Assembly: GCA_007741555.1 (NCBI GenBank)
Contig: CP036526.1
Coordinates: 7,119,719 to 7,183,718 of the forward strand
DNA from: Stieleria marina
GTDB lineage: Bacteria; Planctomycetota; Planctomycetia; Pirellulales; Pirellulaceae
DNA: 64,000 bases
Direction: 5' to 3'
In this document: positions 45,911 to 54,997 of the stretch, piece after piece
Layout of the letters: each line of letters opens with the position of its first letter
How positions within the stretch are numbered: position 1 is the first letter of the stretch
The notes under the pieces: generated by a model
Seen by the model: only the letters and a program-made list of their open reading frames with translations
Told to the model about the DNA's origin: nothing
Database searches by the model: none
Made by a program: the position numbers and the translations under genes

Positions 45911-47515
45911 CTACGAATCGATTTCGACTCGTTCGCCGCTTCCGTCGCGGCAATCCATTTCCAGGTGCTCGGGATACAACCCTTCGCTACCTAGAATCTG
46001 AACTGTCATACCGCCAGCGTCTTCCATCTCCATCACGCTGCGGCGTTTCTTGTTGTTCAAGTGAGCCGCGACTTCATCGTTGACCCGAACCGTAACACGT
46101 TCGATGTGCTTATTCTTGACCGCAAGCGCCAGTTTTCGCACGACTTCGATCGACATCGATTCGGCCGTTTTAACGAGCCCGCGACCTTCGCAACAAGGAC
46201 AGTCTTGGTAGATGCTGCGTTTGAGACTCGGGCGAATCCGCTGGCGAGTCATTTCGATCAAACCAAACGGGCTGATGCGAAGAATCTTGGTCCGTGCACG
46301 ATCATTTGCCATCGCATCACGAAGCGCTCGTTCGACCTTGCGACGATGACTCTCTTTTCGCATGTCGATAAAATCATTGACGATCACACCGCCCAAGTCA
46401 CGCAGACGCAGCTGGCGAGCGATTTCTTTTGCGGCGGCCAAGTTCAGACGGAACGCGTTTTCTTCGGCTGAATTATCACCGCGGAAATTACCGCTATTCA
46501 CATCGATCGCGACCAAGGCTTCGGTCGGGTCGATCACGATCGATCCACCGTCAGGAAGTTTGACCTGACGCTGATTGATTTTGATGATCTCCTCTTCCAA
46601 CTTGTATTTGTGAAAGAGCGGTTCTGCGCCTTCATACAACTTCAATCGATCAACCACGCGTGGCATGACCATCTTTAAGAAGTCGCGAGCTTTGTCGAAG
46701 GATTCTTTTTCATCGATCAGAATATGATCGATCTCGTCCGAGAAAATATCTCGAATCGTACGAATGATCAGATCGCTTTCGGCATAAATTTCGCCGGGTT
46801 CGTCCGTCTCTTTGACTCGCTTGACAATTGCTTTCCAAAGCCGCAGTAGATAGTCCATATCCCGCTGCAGTTCTTGCTCTTTGCGTCCGGCACCGGCGGT
46901 ACGAACGATAAAGCCAACCCCTTTAGGCGGATTGAGCGCGTTGAGACAACGCTTCAGACGCTTGCGATCGTCTTCATCTTCGATTTTGCGGCTGACTCCG
47001 ACGCGTCCAAGCGCTGGCATCAAGACCAAGTAACGACCCGGGATCGAAATGTACGTGCTGAGCGTGGGACCTTTAGTGCCGATGCCTTCCTTGATCACTT
47101 GAACCAGGACTTCATCACCACGTTTAAAAATCTCCTGAATCGGAGGCTTCACACGAGGGCGACCGCCTTTGAAAACACGTTTACTACCGCGGCCTGATTC
47201 GCGTGCTCGCTTGGCGGCAGCTTCGGCCATCTCGTCTGATTCGCGCATGACCTCGGCCGGATCGTAACCGCCCTGACGAAAGTACTGCGGTTCGACATCA
47301 CTAATATGCAGGAATCCATTTCGCCCCACGCCAAAGTCGACGAACGCCGCTTGGATACTGGGCTCTAAGTTGACGATCTTGCCACGATAGATATTTCCGG
47401 CGTATGCCTCGACACTTTTGCGTTCGACATACAGTTCGTCCAATCGATTGTTTTCAAGGATTGCAATCCGACTTTCTTCGGGTTGCAACACATTGATTAG
47501 CATTTCTCGTTTCAT
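45911..47515 (-). CDS. Ribonuclease E/G family protein
   Basis: Endoribonuclease for mRNA decay and rRNA/tRNA processing. ATG 47515 (MKREMLINVLQPEE) has GAGGTGA 8 nt upstream and yields 534 residues. An S1 RNA-binding domain is at about 35-130 (YRGKIVNLEPSIQAAFVDFG); it contains a basic Gly/Arg/Lys insert. The DNase I-like catalytic part has the magnesium Asp residues in LVAIDVNSG and IVNDFIDM. The zinc-link CPCCEGRG is intact. The long C-terminal scaffold of RNase E is absent, so it is closer to RNase G. It is the last gene in the hpf-pts-DUF2344 run; DUF2344 genes beside rng are common in other phyla. Confidence 0.92.
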   Translation of the reverse strand: MKREMLINVLQPEESRIAILENNRLDELYVERKSVEAYAGNIYRGKIVNLEPSIQAAFVDFGVGRNGFLHISDVEPQYFRQGGYDPAEVMRESDEMAEAAAKRARESGRGSKRVFKGGRPRVKPPIQEIFKRGDEVLVQVIKEGIGTKGPTLSTYISIPGRYLVLMPALGRVGVSRKIEDEDDRKRLKRCLNALNPPKGVGFIVRTAGAGRKEQELQRDMDYLLRLWKAIVKRVKETDEPGEIYAESDLIIRTIRDIFSDEIDHILIDEKESFDKARDFLKMVMPRVVDRLKLYEGAEPLFHKYKLEEEIIKINQRQVKLPDGGSIVIDPTEALVAIDVNSGNFRGDNSAEENAFRLNLAAAKEIARQLRLRDLGGVIVNDFIDMRKESHRRKVERALRDAMANDRARTKILRISPFGLIEMTRQRIRPSLKRSIYQDCPCCEGRGLVKTAESMSIEVVRKLALAVKNKHIERVTVRVNDEVAAHLNNKKRRSVMEMEDAGGMTVQILGSEGLYPEHLEMDCRDGSGERVEIDS

Positions 47516-47612
47516 AAATTTCACCTCGGGGGTGTTGAGCGAGCTGGATGCTACGAGTAGTTCGCAGCATGGACGCACGCGTGATAATGTTCGGTAATGT
47601 GTTTTTGTCGGA

Positions 47613-48365
47613 TCACGACGTTGGCTCACTTGGACACTGGCCAGGGAGAGCTGTCGCGATGATGGCTGGATCGCTACTTTCAAATTCTTTTTGCAACACG
47701 ACTCGCGTGCGACTGATCACCGAGCCTTTTTCAATCCAGTCGCTGGCATCAATCAGATCAAGCACATCGCCAGGGCGCAGCGACGCAGACTGGCTGGCTG
47801 CGAGCGAAAGCCTTAACTCGTCGCCATGGATCTCGATCTTCGGTATCTGTGACGTATCGACCGTCACCGTTTTATTTTTGCGTTCGAAGGAGACGGAGTC
47901 CTTGGCTTTCAGCTGCTTAATGGCCAGTTGCGCGGCATCGACATCGACCGTGTCTGGAACCGTGATGATGTAGTCGGCGCGGCTCAGCTGTGCTTTCCCA
48001 AACCCCTCCGGCAACAACATGACACTCTTGATAGCCAAACCAGGCTGATTGTCGTCACACAAACGCTGAAACAATTCAGCCACGGGCATCCGTTCGGCCA
48101 ATTCCAATTCAACCACTTCATCCAGTCCGTTTACGCCCAGTGCGAGCGCCGACGGAAAGCCGACTCGTGGCTTGGGGTGAAAACCTTCGGTCATCGAAAG
48201 TTTTAAGTTCGCACGACGAACAATGCGTTCCCACAATCGGGCTAGGTCGCGGTGACTGGTCCAACGCAACAAACCCGCTTTCGCAAAACGAACCCGGTAC
48301 CGCTCCCTGATCACCGGAGTCGGTGCAGTTGTCGTGCTATCGGTCGTGTCGTTCGGGGTGGTCAA
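47613..48365 (-). CDS. DUF2344 (TIGR03936) radical-SAM-associated protein
   Basis: A 250-residue protein of the family found beside or fused to B12-binding radical SAM proteins, often next to RNase E/G. Recognised by YRVRFAKAGLLRWTSHRDLA, where the family has KxGxxRFLSHLDLxR, then RRANLKLSMTEGFHPKPRVG and FPSALALGVNGLDEVVELEL. No catalytic motif is known for the family. Its radical SAM partner is not in the window. The start is uncertain: TTG 48365 (used here) or GTG 48314, just before the conserved part. Gap to the RNase gene is 97 nt. Confidence 0.85.
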   Translation of the reverse strand: MTTPNDTTDSTTTAPTPVIRERYRVRFAKAGLLRWTSHRDLARLWERIVRRANLKLSMTEGFHPKPRVGFPSALALGVNGLDEVVELELAERMPVAELFQRLCDDNQPGLAIKSVMLLPEGFGKAQLSRADYIITVPDTVDVDAAQLAIKQLKAKDSVSFERKNKTVTVDTSQIPKIEIHGDELRLSLAASQSASLRPGDVLDLIDASDWIEKGSVISRTRVVLQKEFESSDPAIIATALPGQCPSEPTS

Positions 48366-48395
48366 GGTTTTGAAATGGTTGAGTGATTCAAGCGA

Positions 48396-50141
48396 CTACT
48401 TCACGATCAGTTCAGGAACGAGGTCACCAAGTCGATCCAACAGGTAAAGGTCGACATCGCGAGCGGCTTCAAGAGTCATCACCCGCTGGGCAATCTCTTT
48501 GCACTGCTGAATCGAAACACTGCGGATCGCTTTTTTAACGCGTGGTAACAACGATGGCGGCACGCTCAAGTGGCGAACCCCCAACCCCAACAGCAACAGT
48601 GCACGTCCCGGGTTGCTGCTCATTTCGCCGCACACCGAGATCGGTATTTCGTTCTTGTCTGCAACCGTGACGCTCTGTTTGATCAATCGCAACACAGCGG
48701 GGTCACTGGACTGATAGAGATCAGCGACGTATTCGTTGCTCCGGTCGACCGCCAACGTGTACTGAGCCAAATCGTTGGTGCCGATGCTCAGAAAGTCGAC
48801 TTCGCGGACAAAGTGCTCCAACATCACCACGGCGGCGGGGACTTCGACCATCATGCCGACCGGGATGTCGCTGCGGTGCGCGATCCCAGAGTCCTTTAAA
48901 TCCTCCGCGACCACATTGAGCAGCATTCTTGCCTGACGAAGTTCACCGATCGTCGTGATCAACGGAAACATCAATCGGATGTCACCGTGAACGGCTGCGC
49001 GAAGCACGGCGCGAAGCTGCGGCCGAAAGACATCCAAATTCCGAAGCGATAGCCGAATACTGCGCAGACCCAAGAAAGGATTGTGCTCGTGTTCGGCCAA
49101 CGGACGGTGCCCCATTTTGTCGGCACCCAAGTCCAACGTACGAATCACGACCGGACGACCATTCATCTCACGGACGACTTGGCTGTAGGCTTCGTAATGA
49201 TCTTCTTCGCTGGGTTCTTGCTGACTGGAGAGGTAAAGAAATTCGGTGCGGTACAGACCAATGCCGTCAGCGCCTCGCTCCAACGCGGCCGCCGTTTCGT
49301 ACGGAAATTCGATGTTAGCACTTAGCCGAATCCGCGTGCCATCGACCGTTTCGGCTGGCAAGTCACGCAGCTCAGCCAAGCGTGCTGTAAGACTGCGACG
49401 CCGTTGCGCTCGCTGTTCGTAACTTTCAAGGGTTGCCTTGTCCGGGTCGATAATCACCTTGCCGCGATCACCATCGACAATCACCTGCGAAGCCGCGCCG
49501 ATGCCATCCATGAAAGCACCGATGCCGACGACGGCAGGAATCTCCAACCCTTTGGCTACAATCGACGTGTGTCCGCCGGCGCCACCCGTTTCGGTACAGA
49601 ACCCGCGAACGTAGCGGCGATCCAAATTAGCCGTCTCACTGGGCGTCAACACATGCGAGAGCACGATGACCGGTTCGCTCAGCTCAGAGAGCGGTTGCTT
49701 GGCCACAGCCCCCAGCTGCATCAGGAGTTGCTTTTCGATGTCCAAAACATCTTCGGCTCGGTCAGCCAAGACAGGATTGGACAACCGACGCAGGGCAGAT
49801 GCGTAATGGTGCAAAACTCGAGTGACGGCATAAGGTGCCGACTGAAGCTGATCCTTGATTCGTCGGCGCAGTTCACTGTGCAGACGCGGATCATGCAGCA
49901 TCTGTAGCTGCGCGGCAAAAATGTCGCCGGTCTCTTCGCCTGCGACGGCCGTGGTTTCGAGCCGGCTGGTTTCTAAATGAGCGGAGACAGCATCGACTGC
50001 TGTCCGCAGGCGCGCGTATTCACTCTCTGCGTCTTCCGCAGCAACGAGACAGCGTGGAATGCGATATCCATCCGCGTCCAGAACTAGTGCTGGACCGATC
50101 GCGACTCCAGGCGACACGGGAATGCCTTGCAGTTCGACCAT
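48396..50141 (-). CDS. ptsI: Phosphoenolpyruvate-protein phosphotransferase (enzyme I)
   Basis: Takes phosphate from PEP and passes it to HPr. 581 residues, standard EI length without the GAF domain of PtsP. The phospho-His is His191 in TGGAGGHTSIVAKGLEIPAV; the PEP site is seen in ERGADGIGLYRTEFLYL, and the active-site Cys in ISVCGEMSSNPGRALLLLGLG. It starts 236 nt after HPr, a gap that holds an 18-bp palindrome. No IIB or IIC genes are near, so the chain probably ends in the regulatory IIA protein. Confidence 0.94.
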   Translation of the reverse strand: MVELQGIPVSPGVAIGPALVLDADGYRIPRCLVAAEDAESEYARLRTAVDAVSAHLETSRLETTAVAGEETGDIFAAQLQMLHDPRLHSELRRRIKDQLQSAPYAVTRVLHHYASALRRLSNPVLADRAEDVLDIEKQLLMQLGAVAKQPLSELSEPVIVLSHVLTPSETANLDRRYVRGFCTETGGAGGHTSIVAKGLEIPAVVGIGAFMDGIGAASQVIVDGDRGKVIIDPDKATLESYEQRAQRRRSLTARLAELRDLPAETVDGTRIRLSANIEFPYETAAALERGADGIGLYRTEFLYLSSQQEPSEEDHYEAYSQVVREMNGRPVVIRTLDLGADKMGHRPLAEHEHNPFLGLRSIRLSLRNLDVFRPQLRAVLRAAVHGDIRLMFPLITTIGELRQARMLLNVVAEDLKDSGIAHRSDIPVGMMVEVPAAVVMLEHFVREVDFLSIGTNDLAQYTLAVDRSNEYVADLYQSSDPAVLRLIKQSVTVADKNEIPISVCGEMSSNPGRALLLLGLGVRHLSVPPSLLPRVKKAIRSVSIQQCKEIAQRVMTLEAARDVDLYLLDRLGDLVPELIVK

Positions 50142-50240
50142 AGTTGGCCGACGAATCGTGGTTCACGAGTCCACACAGCGAATCGCATCAGCAACGTATT
50201 GCCAACGAATTCACCGATCAGACGCGCTGTGATGCCGCCG

Positions 50241-50258
50241 CGATTGATTAATCAATCG
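50241..50258. promoter_or_regulatory. 18-bp perfect palindrome ahead of ptsI
   Basis: CGATTGATTAATCAATCG is its own reverse complement and lies 100 nt before the ptsI start in the ptsH-ptsI gap. The shape suits a dimeric repressor or activator operator. No known regulator is assigned. Confidence 0.4.
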
Positions 50259-50377
50259 ACGGCCTGGCAACAAGCAACGTGATAGGCGATCCATCTAAGT
50301 TTGTATTTCTGTGGTGGTAGGGCAAACAGGAAGCCGTCATCGGCTAGCCACATACACTCGTCAGAATCGAATCGAGC

Positions 50378-50689
50378 CTACGAATCAGAAGCCGCTTCGG
50401 CACCCAATTCATTGGCTTCATCGAACCCTGCCTCAAACAGCTCTTCGATCGAATGCAACGCGGAATCCGCGTCATCACCTTCAGCTGAAATCAGCAGTTC
50501 GGTGCCTTGAGCAGCACCCAGCGTCAGCAATGACAAGATGCTTTTGCAGTCGACCAGTTCGCCGCCTTTGCCGATCATGATCGCCGATTCAAAGCGGCTG
50601 GCCAGACGGACCAGCGTATCAGCAGGTCGCGCATGCAGCCCCTGCGGATTTTTGACGACGACGGTACGAGTTAGCGGAGAATTATTCAT
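50378..50689 (-). CDS. ptsH: Phosphocarrier protein HPr
   Basis: Carries phosphate from EI to a IIA protein. His19 in NPQGLHARPADTLV is the phosphorylation site. Ser50 in DCKSILSLLTLGA corresponds to the regulatory Ser46 of Gram-positive and many other HPr proteins, so control by an HPr kinase is possible, though none is in the window. At 103 residues it has an acidic C-terminal extension of about 15 residues (ANELGAEAASDS). Its start overlaps the stop of the IIA gene by one base (TGATG). Confidence 0.93.
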   Translation of the reverse strand: MNNSPLTRTVVVKNPQGLHARPADTLVRLASRFESAIMIGKGGELVDCKSILSLLTLGAAQGTELLISAEGDDADSALHSIEELFEAGFDEANELGAEAASDS

Positions 50690-51168
50690 CAGCCCGATGC
50701 GAATTGATTGTCGTCAGCTTCTTGTAACAATTGACTAATGTCCGGACCGGACTTGCTTTGCTTCAAGAATCGGCAGAACGTTTCGTCACGCAGTTGTCGT
50801 GAGATGTTTTCCAGCGCACGCAAGTGATCGCCGGGGCGCTCCGGTGGACTGATCAGCAGAAAGAAGAGCTGGACACGTTCGCCGTCCAACGAATCAAAAT
50901 CGACGCCTTCTTCGCTGACGCCGACGGTTCCAACCAGCTTTTGGACACTGGGATGTTTGGTGTGCGGAACGGCCACGCCACGGCCGATGCCGGTGCTCCC
51001 CAGTTCTTCGCGTTTCATGATTGCAGCGACGATATCGTCGTGCTGATCAGCGTTAATTTCGCCTGCATCGAGCAAGCTTTGGACCAATTCACGAATGGCT
51101 TCGTCCTTGGTCTGTGCCTTCAATTCAGCTTTGATTGATTTGGCACTGATAAAATCGGAGAACTTCAT
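50689..51168 (-). CDS. PTS IIA protein (IIA-Ntr / fructose type)
   Basis: A 159-residue IIA domain from ATG 51168 (MKFSDFISAKSIKAEL). The phospho-accepting His69 is in GVAVPHTKHPSVQKLVGTVG, and LFFLLISPPERPGDHLRALE matches the fold. Such stand-alone IIA proteins next to hpf (as ptsN in proteobacteria) usually regulate nitrogen, potassium or stress responses by contact and not by sugar transport. rpoN, normally upstream of hpf-ptsN in proteobacteria, is absent here. A sigma-54 promoter does occur elsewhere in the window, so the factor should exist in the genome. Confidence 0.9.
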   Translation of the reverse strand: MKFSDFISAKSIKAELKAQTKDEAIRELVQSLLDAGEINADQHDDIVAAIMKREELGSTGIGRGVAVPHTKHPSVQKLVGTVGVSEEGVDFDSLDGERVQLFFLLISPPERPGDHLRALENISRQLRDETFCRFLKQSKSGPDISQLLQEADDNQFASG

Positions 51169-51377
51169 TTTCGATACGATTCCTCTTGGATGACGTTGCT
51201 GCCGCCAACCCACCTACCGTTCAAACCATCTCAAGTGTGCCTGCGAAAAGATCGCTGCAGTGCACTGGGCTGATTGGATCGTCAACTTGCAAAGTTGAAC
51301 TGTGGGGCTGGCCGTCAGTCATCCGACAAAACGTCATGATCAACGACCAGCAGCGACAATTTCATTGCCGAAACGAT

Positions 51378-51722
51378 TTACTCTTCGTTGTCCGCAACCG
51401 GGGTGTCGATGTGTTTATGTGCAGTGGCCCGATGGCCGGTTTTCTTCTCTTTAAGTCGGCGAAGCTGCTGTTCAATTTTGGGGATGACCGTATCAAGGGC
51501 GGCAATCACATTTGAACCCTCTGCCGTTGCTACGCAATCGTCAGAGTGCTCCACCGAAACTTGGATTTCCACAGACGGTTTTTCCAGGTGTTTCAGATCC
51601 ACAGTGACTTCGATGGCGTTGACCCGATCATATAGGCGCCGCAACTTGGTTGCCTTTTCTTCGATCAGACCTTGGTCTCCAGGCTGAAGGCTGCCGTGAC
51701 GCGCTGAAACATTTACCTGCAT
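51378..51722 (-). CDS. hpf: Ribosome hibernation promoting factor (HPF/RaiA)
   Basis: Binds the 30S decoding centre in stationary phase and stabilises inactive ribosomes. The 114 residues give the short form: QVNVSARHGSLQPGDQGLIE at the start, LRRLYDRVNAIEVTVDLKHL in the middle and a Lys/Arg-rich helix (KIEQQLRRLKEKKTGHR). The long-form C-terminal domain is absent. GGAG lies about 10 nt before ATG 51722. It heads the group hpf, IIA, HPr, EI, with 209 nt before the IIA gene holding only a small 7-bp hairpin (51282-51298). Confidence 0.92.
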   Translation of the reverse strand: MQVNVSARHGSLQPGDQGLIEEKATKLRRLYDRVNAIEVTVDLKHLEKPSVEIQVSVEHSDDCVATAEGSNVIAALDTVIPKIEQQLRRLKEKKTGHRATAHKHIDTPVADNEE

Positions 51723-52490
51723 GTGAGCTTTCTCCGTCGCTGTATGGTTATCGTCGAATTCGAGATACGAGTTTGAATCATCGCGGCCCTTGTGGGAACC
51801 GTTAGCCGTTTATCAAACCTGCTATCCGACTATGGAACAGCATACGCGAGATAGCTCGGTGCGAACAGCGATCCTTTTGCAGCATTTGGCAGGGAAAATG
51901 CCGGACACTTCACTTTTCAGGCCGGCTTGCAAAACCTAGCCCAGGGCACCGATTCCGGCCGGAATTCCCGTTCGCCTCCCAAGTTCGCAGCTCAGCACGC
52001 CCCACCACCCGTAGCGACCAATAACGACGCCCAAGTCCCCCGAGTTGAACTTTTATGCCAATCCACGACTGAAAAGCCGCCGGCGGAGACAAATTCGTTT
52101 CCGCCCATCAAAAATTTTGCCCACGCGAATCTGAACGGATGCCAATCTCGCTTGAGAATGCCGTTGACCCCATCAATTCGCAGCGAAAGAGGTCCTGGCG
52201 TGACCAGACACTCACGGCAAAAGAAATGGTCACCCAGCCATCGCGTCGCACAACGCCCCTGCCGATAACTGGTCCCAAACGCTCCGAACACTTCAAAAAA
52301 GTACTCGTAGGCTTGGGTGTTGTCCCCGTGACAATATGGGTTACCTAGTGGTATTCTGTTAGGTTCAACCGACCAGCGAAGGCGTCTTGCGACGTTGCTG
52401 GAACGCCGACTGCGAACGAATCGATCGTCTTGCCAGTTGGCCCAAATTGTCGTCCTTTCTATTTCTCTCTCACAAACCCCCGCTCGTTGC
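51723..52490. other. Gene-free region
   Basis: 768 nt between hpf and the small plus-strand gene. Open frames exist (for instance 51992-52582 on the minus strand), but none has family resemblance, a ribosome-binding site or a plausible protein composition. No tRNA, hairpin terminator or clear promoter was recognised; it must hold the hpf promoter. Confidence 0.5.
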
Positions 52491-52778
52491 ATGGCCCGAA
52501 AGGTCGTAAATCGTAAGGAAAAAGCTGCCGAAGCTGAGGCCGCTGAACTGCTCTTGATGGCCAAGAAGAAGAAGTCTGGCAAGCGAAAAGGGAAGACGGC
52601 CGAGAATGTTCGACTGCGACTTTATTGGGGTGTGTTTAGCCAAAACCTCAAGCGTGTCGCTGTTTACGAATTCGATCAGCAAAAAGAGGCGGAAAAACGC
52701 GCCAAAGAGCTGAGCAAAAACGGCAAGAGCCCACACTTTGTCCAAAAGGTCAAAGAAGAAATCAAATCAGCTGAATAG
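52491..52778 (+). CDS. Small basic conserved hypothetical protein
   Basis: A 95-residue protein from ATG 52491 (MARKVVNRKEKAAEAEAAEL). Composition is strongly charged: a Glu/Ala helix, then MAKKKKSGKRKGK, then a compact part (VRLRLYWGVFSQNLKRVAVY, then FDQQKEAEKRAKELSKNGK) ending HFVQKVKEE. This last segment looks like a small alpha/beta domain and has the look of a conserved planctomycete family. The basic patch would suit nucleic-acid or ribosome binding, but nothing shows it. No operon partner within 190 nt. Confidence 0.65.
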   Translation: MARKVVNRKEKAAEAEAAELLLMAKKKKSGKRKGKTAENVRLRLYWGVFSQNLKRVAVYEFDQQKEAEKRAKELSKNGKSPHFVQKVKEEIKSAE

Positions 52779-52971
52779 CTCGAATTGGTTGCGCGGTGAT
52801 TGATCAAGCCAACCAGTTTGATTCAATCACCCTCCTGGGACCTACGCCAACACGCTTGCGCAGAGGTCACCAACACGCTCACGCTAAGCCCGGCCTCATC
52901 CGGTTCTAGACGCCCAACAAACCTGCCCGACAATTCGACTTGGGCACCTTCGGTTTCACAGGAGAGATCGC

Positions 52972-53820
52972 ATGGCGGATGCTGGTGTAGTCATTTCTTT
53001 TCGGTTCTGTTCCGGCACACTACTGCTGGCCATCTTGCTGAGCGCAACTGCGATGCTTTTGCCGACGGAATCGTTTGCCGATGATCCCGACAAAGCGGCT
53101 CTTCTTGCCCTGTACCAGCGCCAGAGTTTCCAAGCCGACGCGGGCGTGCTGCCCTATCGTCTGCTGGCACCTGCCAAAGTCGAACCGGGAAAGAAATACC
53201 CGCTTGTGTTGTTTCTACACGGAGCAGGAGAACGAGGCGAAGACAACGAAAGTCAGTTGGTCCACGGGGCCAGCGAATTCGCAAAGCCCGATCGTCGCAA
53301 TCAGTACCCCGCGTACGTCGTGTTTCCTCAGTGCCCCAAAGAACAGCGTTGGGTCGAATCCGACTGGGATCTGAAAAGCGGTGAAGGTCAGTTTCCAAGC
53401 AAACCATCCCTCCCCATGCAGCTTGCCTTGGGACTGGTTGACCAATTGATTGACGAACAACCTGTCGATTCAAACCGCTGCTATGTCACCGGTCTTTCGA
53501 TGGGCGGAATGGGAACTTGGTTCGCCGCGGCAAGCGAACCCAAACGGTTTGCGGCAATGCTGGAAGTCTGCGGCGGTGGCGATCCTAGCTGGGCCAATCG
53601 CTACCAAGGCATCCCGATCTGGTGCTTCCACGGGCAATCCGACCGAGTCGTCCCCGTCGAACGTGGCCGGGAAATGATCGTCGCGTTGACGCTGTCGGGA
53701 CAGGCTCCGGAAATTCGCTATGTCGAATACCCTGGCGTTGGGCACAATAGCTGGACGCAGACGTTTGCCCGTGACGACATTTACGATTGGCTGTTTGCAC
53801 AAGAGCGAAAACAAAAGTGA
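52972..53820 (+). CDS. Exported alpha/beta-hydrolase esterase
   Basis: A 282-residue serine hydrolase, probably a carboxylesterase of the feruloyl/PHB-depolymerase-like group. AGGAGAG lies just before ATG 52972. A hydrophobic segment (about 12-32, LLLAILLSATAMLLPTESFA) is an export signal. The oxyanion region is YPLVLFLHGAGERGEDN. The triad can be placed: Ser in GLSMGGMGTWF, Asp in HGQSDRVVPVERG, and His in PGVGHNSW. Substrate unknown; such enzymes in planctomycetes often act on algal polysaccharide esters. It overlaps the agmatine deiminase gene by 4 nt (GTGA), so the two are co-translated even though one is exported and the other is cytoplasmic. Confidence 0.87.
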   Translation: MADAGVVISFRFCSGTLLLAILLSATAMLLPTESFADDPDKAALLALYQRQSFQADAGVLPYRLLAPAKVEPGKKYPLVLFLHGAGERGEDNESQLVHGASEFAKPDRRNQYPAYVVFPQCPKEQRWVESDWDLKSGEGQFPSKPSLPMQLALGLVDQLIDEQPVDSNRCYVTGLSMGGMGTWFAAASEPKRFAAMLEVCGGGDPSWANRYQGIPIWCFHGQSDRVVPVERGREMIVALTLSGQAPEIRYVEYPGVGHNSWTQTFARDDIYDWLFAQERKQK

Positions 53821-54851
53821 CTGCGTTTGTTTCAACGATGCGTTTGCCTGCCGAATGGGAAACGCCTGCTGCAATCTGGATCGCGTGGCCACACAATCGC
53901 GAAACTTGGCCGGGAAATTTTGAGCCGATCCCCGAGTTCTTTGCCGCTTGGGCGCGAACGATCGCCGAAGACACTCCCGTGCGGATCTTGGCCCAAGGCG
54001 ACGTCGCGCAATCGGCCAAAAACGCGCTGGGGACATTGCCAGCCAATCTTGAGATCGTATCGATCAAAACCAATGACAGCTGGATTCGCGACTACGGCCC
54101 CAGCTTTGTCCACAACTCCGACACCAATCAGATCGAAGCAATCGACTGGCAGTACAACGCTTGGGGCGGCAAGTATCCGCCCTGGGATGCGGATGATCGG
54201 GCCGCAGCGCAAATCGCCCAGCACCTTGGCGTAACGTCGCATCGATCCAATTTGTGTATAGAAGGCGGCGCGATCGAAACCGATGGCCAAGGGCGCATGG
54301 TGGCGTTTCGAGACTGCATCGAAACCGATACCCGCAATCCTGACTGGTCCGAACAAGCCATCGCAAACGAACTCTATCACCGCTTGGGCATCACCGAAAT
54401 CGTGTGGCTCGATGGCGGTGGATTGCAAGGCGATGACACCGACGGCCATATCGACCAACTGGCTCGCTTTGTTGATTCACGCAACATCGTCGCGTCCATT
54501 TGCGACGACCACTCCGATTCCAATGCTGCAGGACTGATCGCCAACAAGCGGCAACTAAAACTCTGGTCAGGACAAACCGATCCTGGTGTCATCGTTCACG
54601 AACTGCCAATTCCACCGGCCCGCTACGTCAACGAAACTCGCGTCCCGGAAAGCTACTGCAACTTTTTGCGAATCGGTTCCTCCCACATGTTGGTACCTAC
54701 TTTTGGCTCCAAAATGTCGGACGATCGAGCGATTGGAATCCTCCGCGATTTGTGCCCTGGCTGTGACGTGACAGGAATCGACTGTCGTGACATTGCCTGG
54801 GGACTCGGAGCGCTTCACTGCGCAAGTTTAAACCAACCCTCGCCAGCTTAA
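53817..54851 (+). CDS. aguA: Agmatine deiminase family protein
   Basis: Hydrolyses agmatine to N-carbamoylputrescine and ammonia, part of arginine-to-polyamine metabolism. GTG 53817 in the overlap with the esterase stop gives 344 residues starting before LPAEWETPAAIWIAWPHNRE, the normal family start. Pentein-fold signatures present: TNDSWIRDYGPSFV, CIEGGAIETDGQGR, DGHIDQLARFVD, and the nucleophile Cys335 in GLGALHCASLNQP. The end (HCASLNQP) differs slightly from the usual HCITQQ. Peptidylarginine deiminase activity on another guanidine compound is possible. Confidence 0.9.
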   Translation: MTAFVSTMRLPAEWETPAAIWIAWPHNRETWPGNFEPIPEFFAAWARTIAEDTPVRILAQGDVAQSAKNALGTLPANLEIVSIKTNDSWIRDYGPSFVHNSDTNQIEAIDWQYNAWGGKYPPWDADDRAAAQIAQHLGVTSHRSNLCIEGGAIETDGQGRMVAFRDCIETDTRNPDWSEQAIANELYHRLGITEIVWLDGGGLQGDDTDGHIDQLARFVDSRNIVASICDDHSDSNAAGLIANKRQLKLWSGQTDPGVIVHELPIPPARYVNETRVPESYCNFLRIGSSHMLVPTFGSKMSDDRAIGILRDLCPGCDVTGIDCRDIAWGLGALHCASLNQPSPA

Positions 54852-54997
54852 ATCAAGACTCGCTTTGCTAGCGGAATGGCGACTTGAGCCAAACTGCTCT
54901 TGATTTCAAATATTTTTTGTTCCTACTGTTCTCAGGCTGAATAGTTTTCCAGCCAAAGCCCGTTGGTTTTTGCCATCGGTGCGAACAGGGAACCGGA

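Noticed and set aside
51992-52582. 196-codon minus-strand frame in the gene-free region
   Set aside because: No ribosome-binding site, no similarity recognised, overlaps the small basic protein gene, and mixed Phe/Arg/Trp composition.
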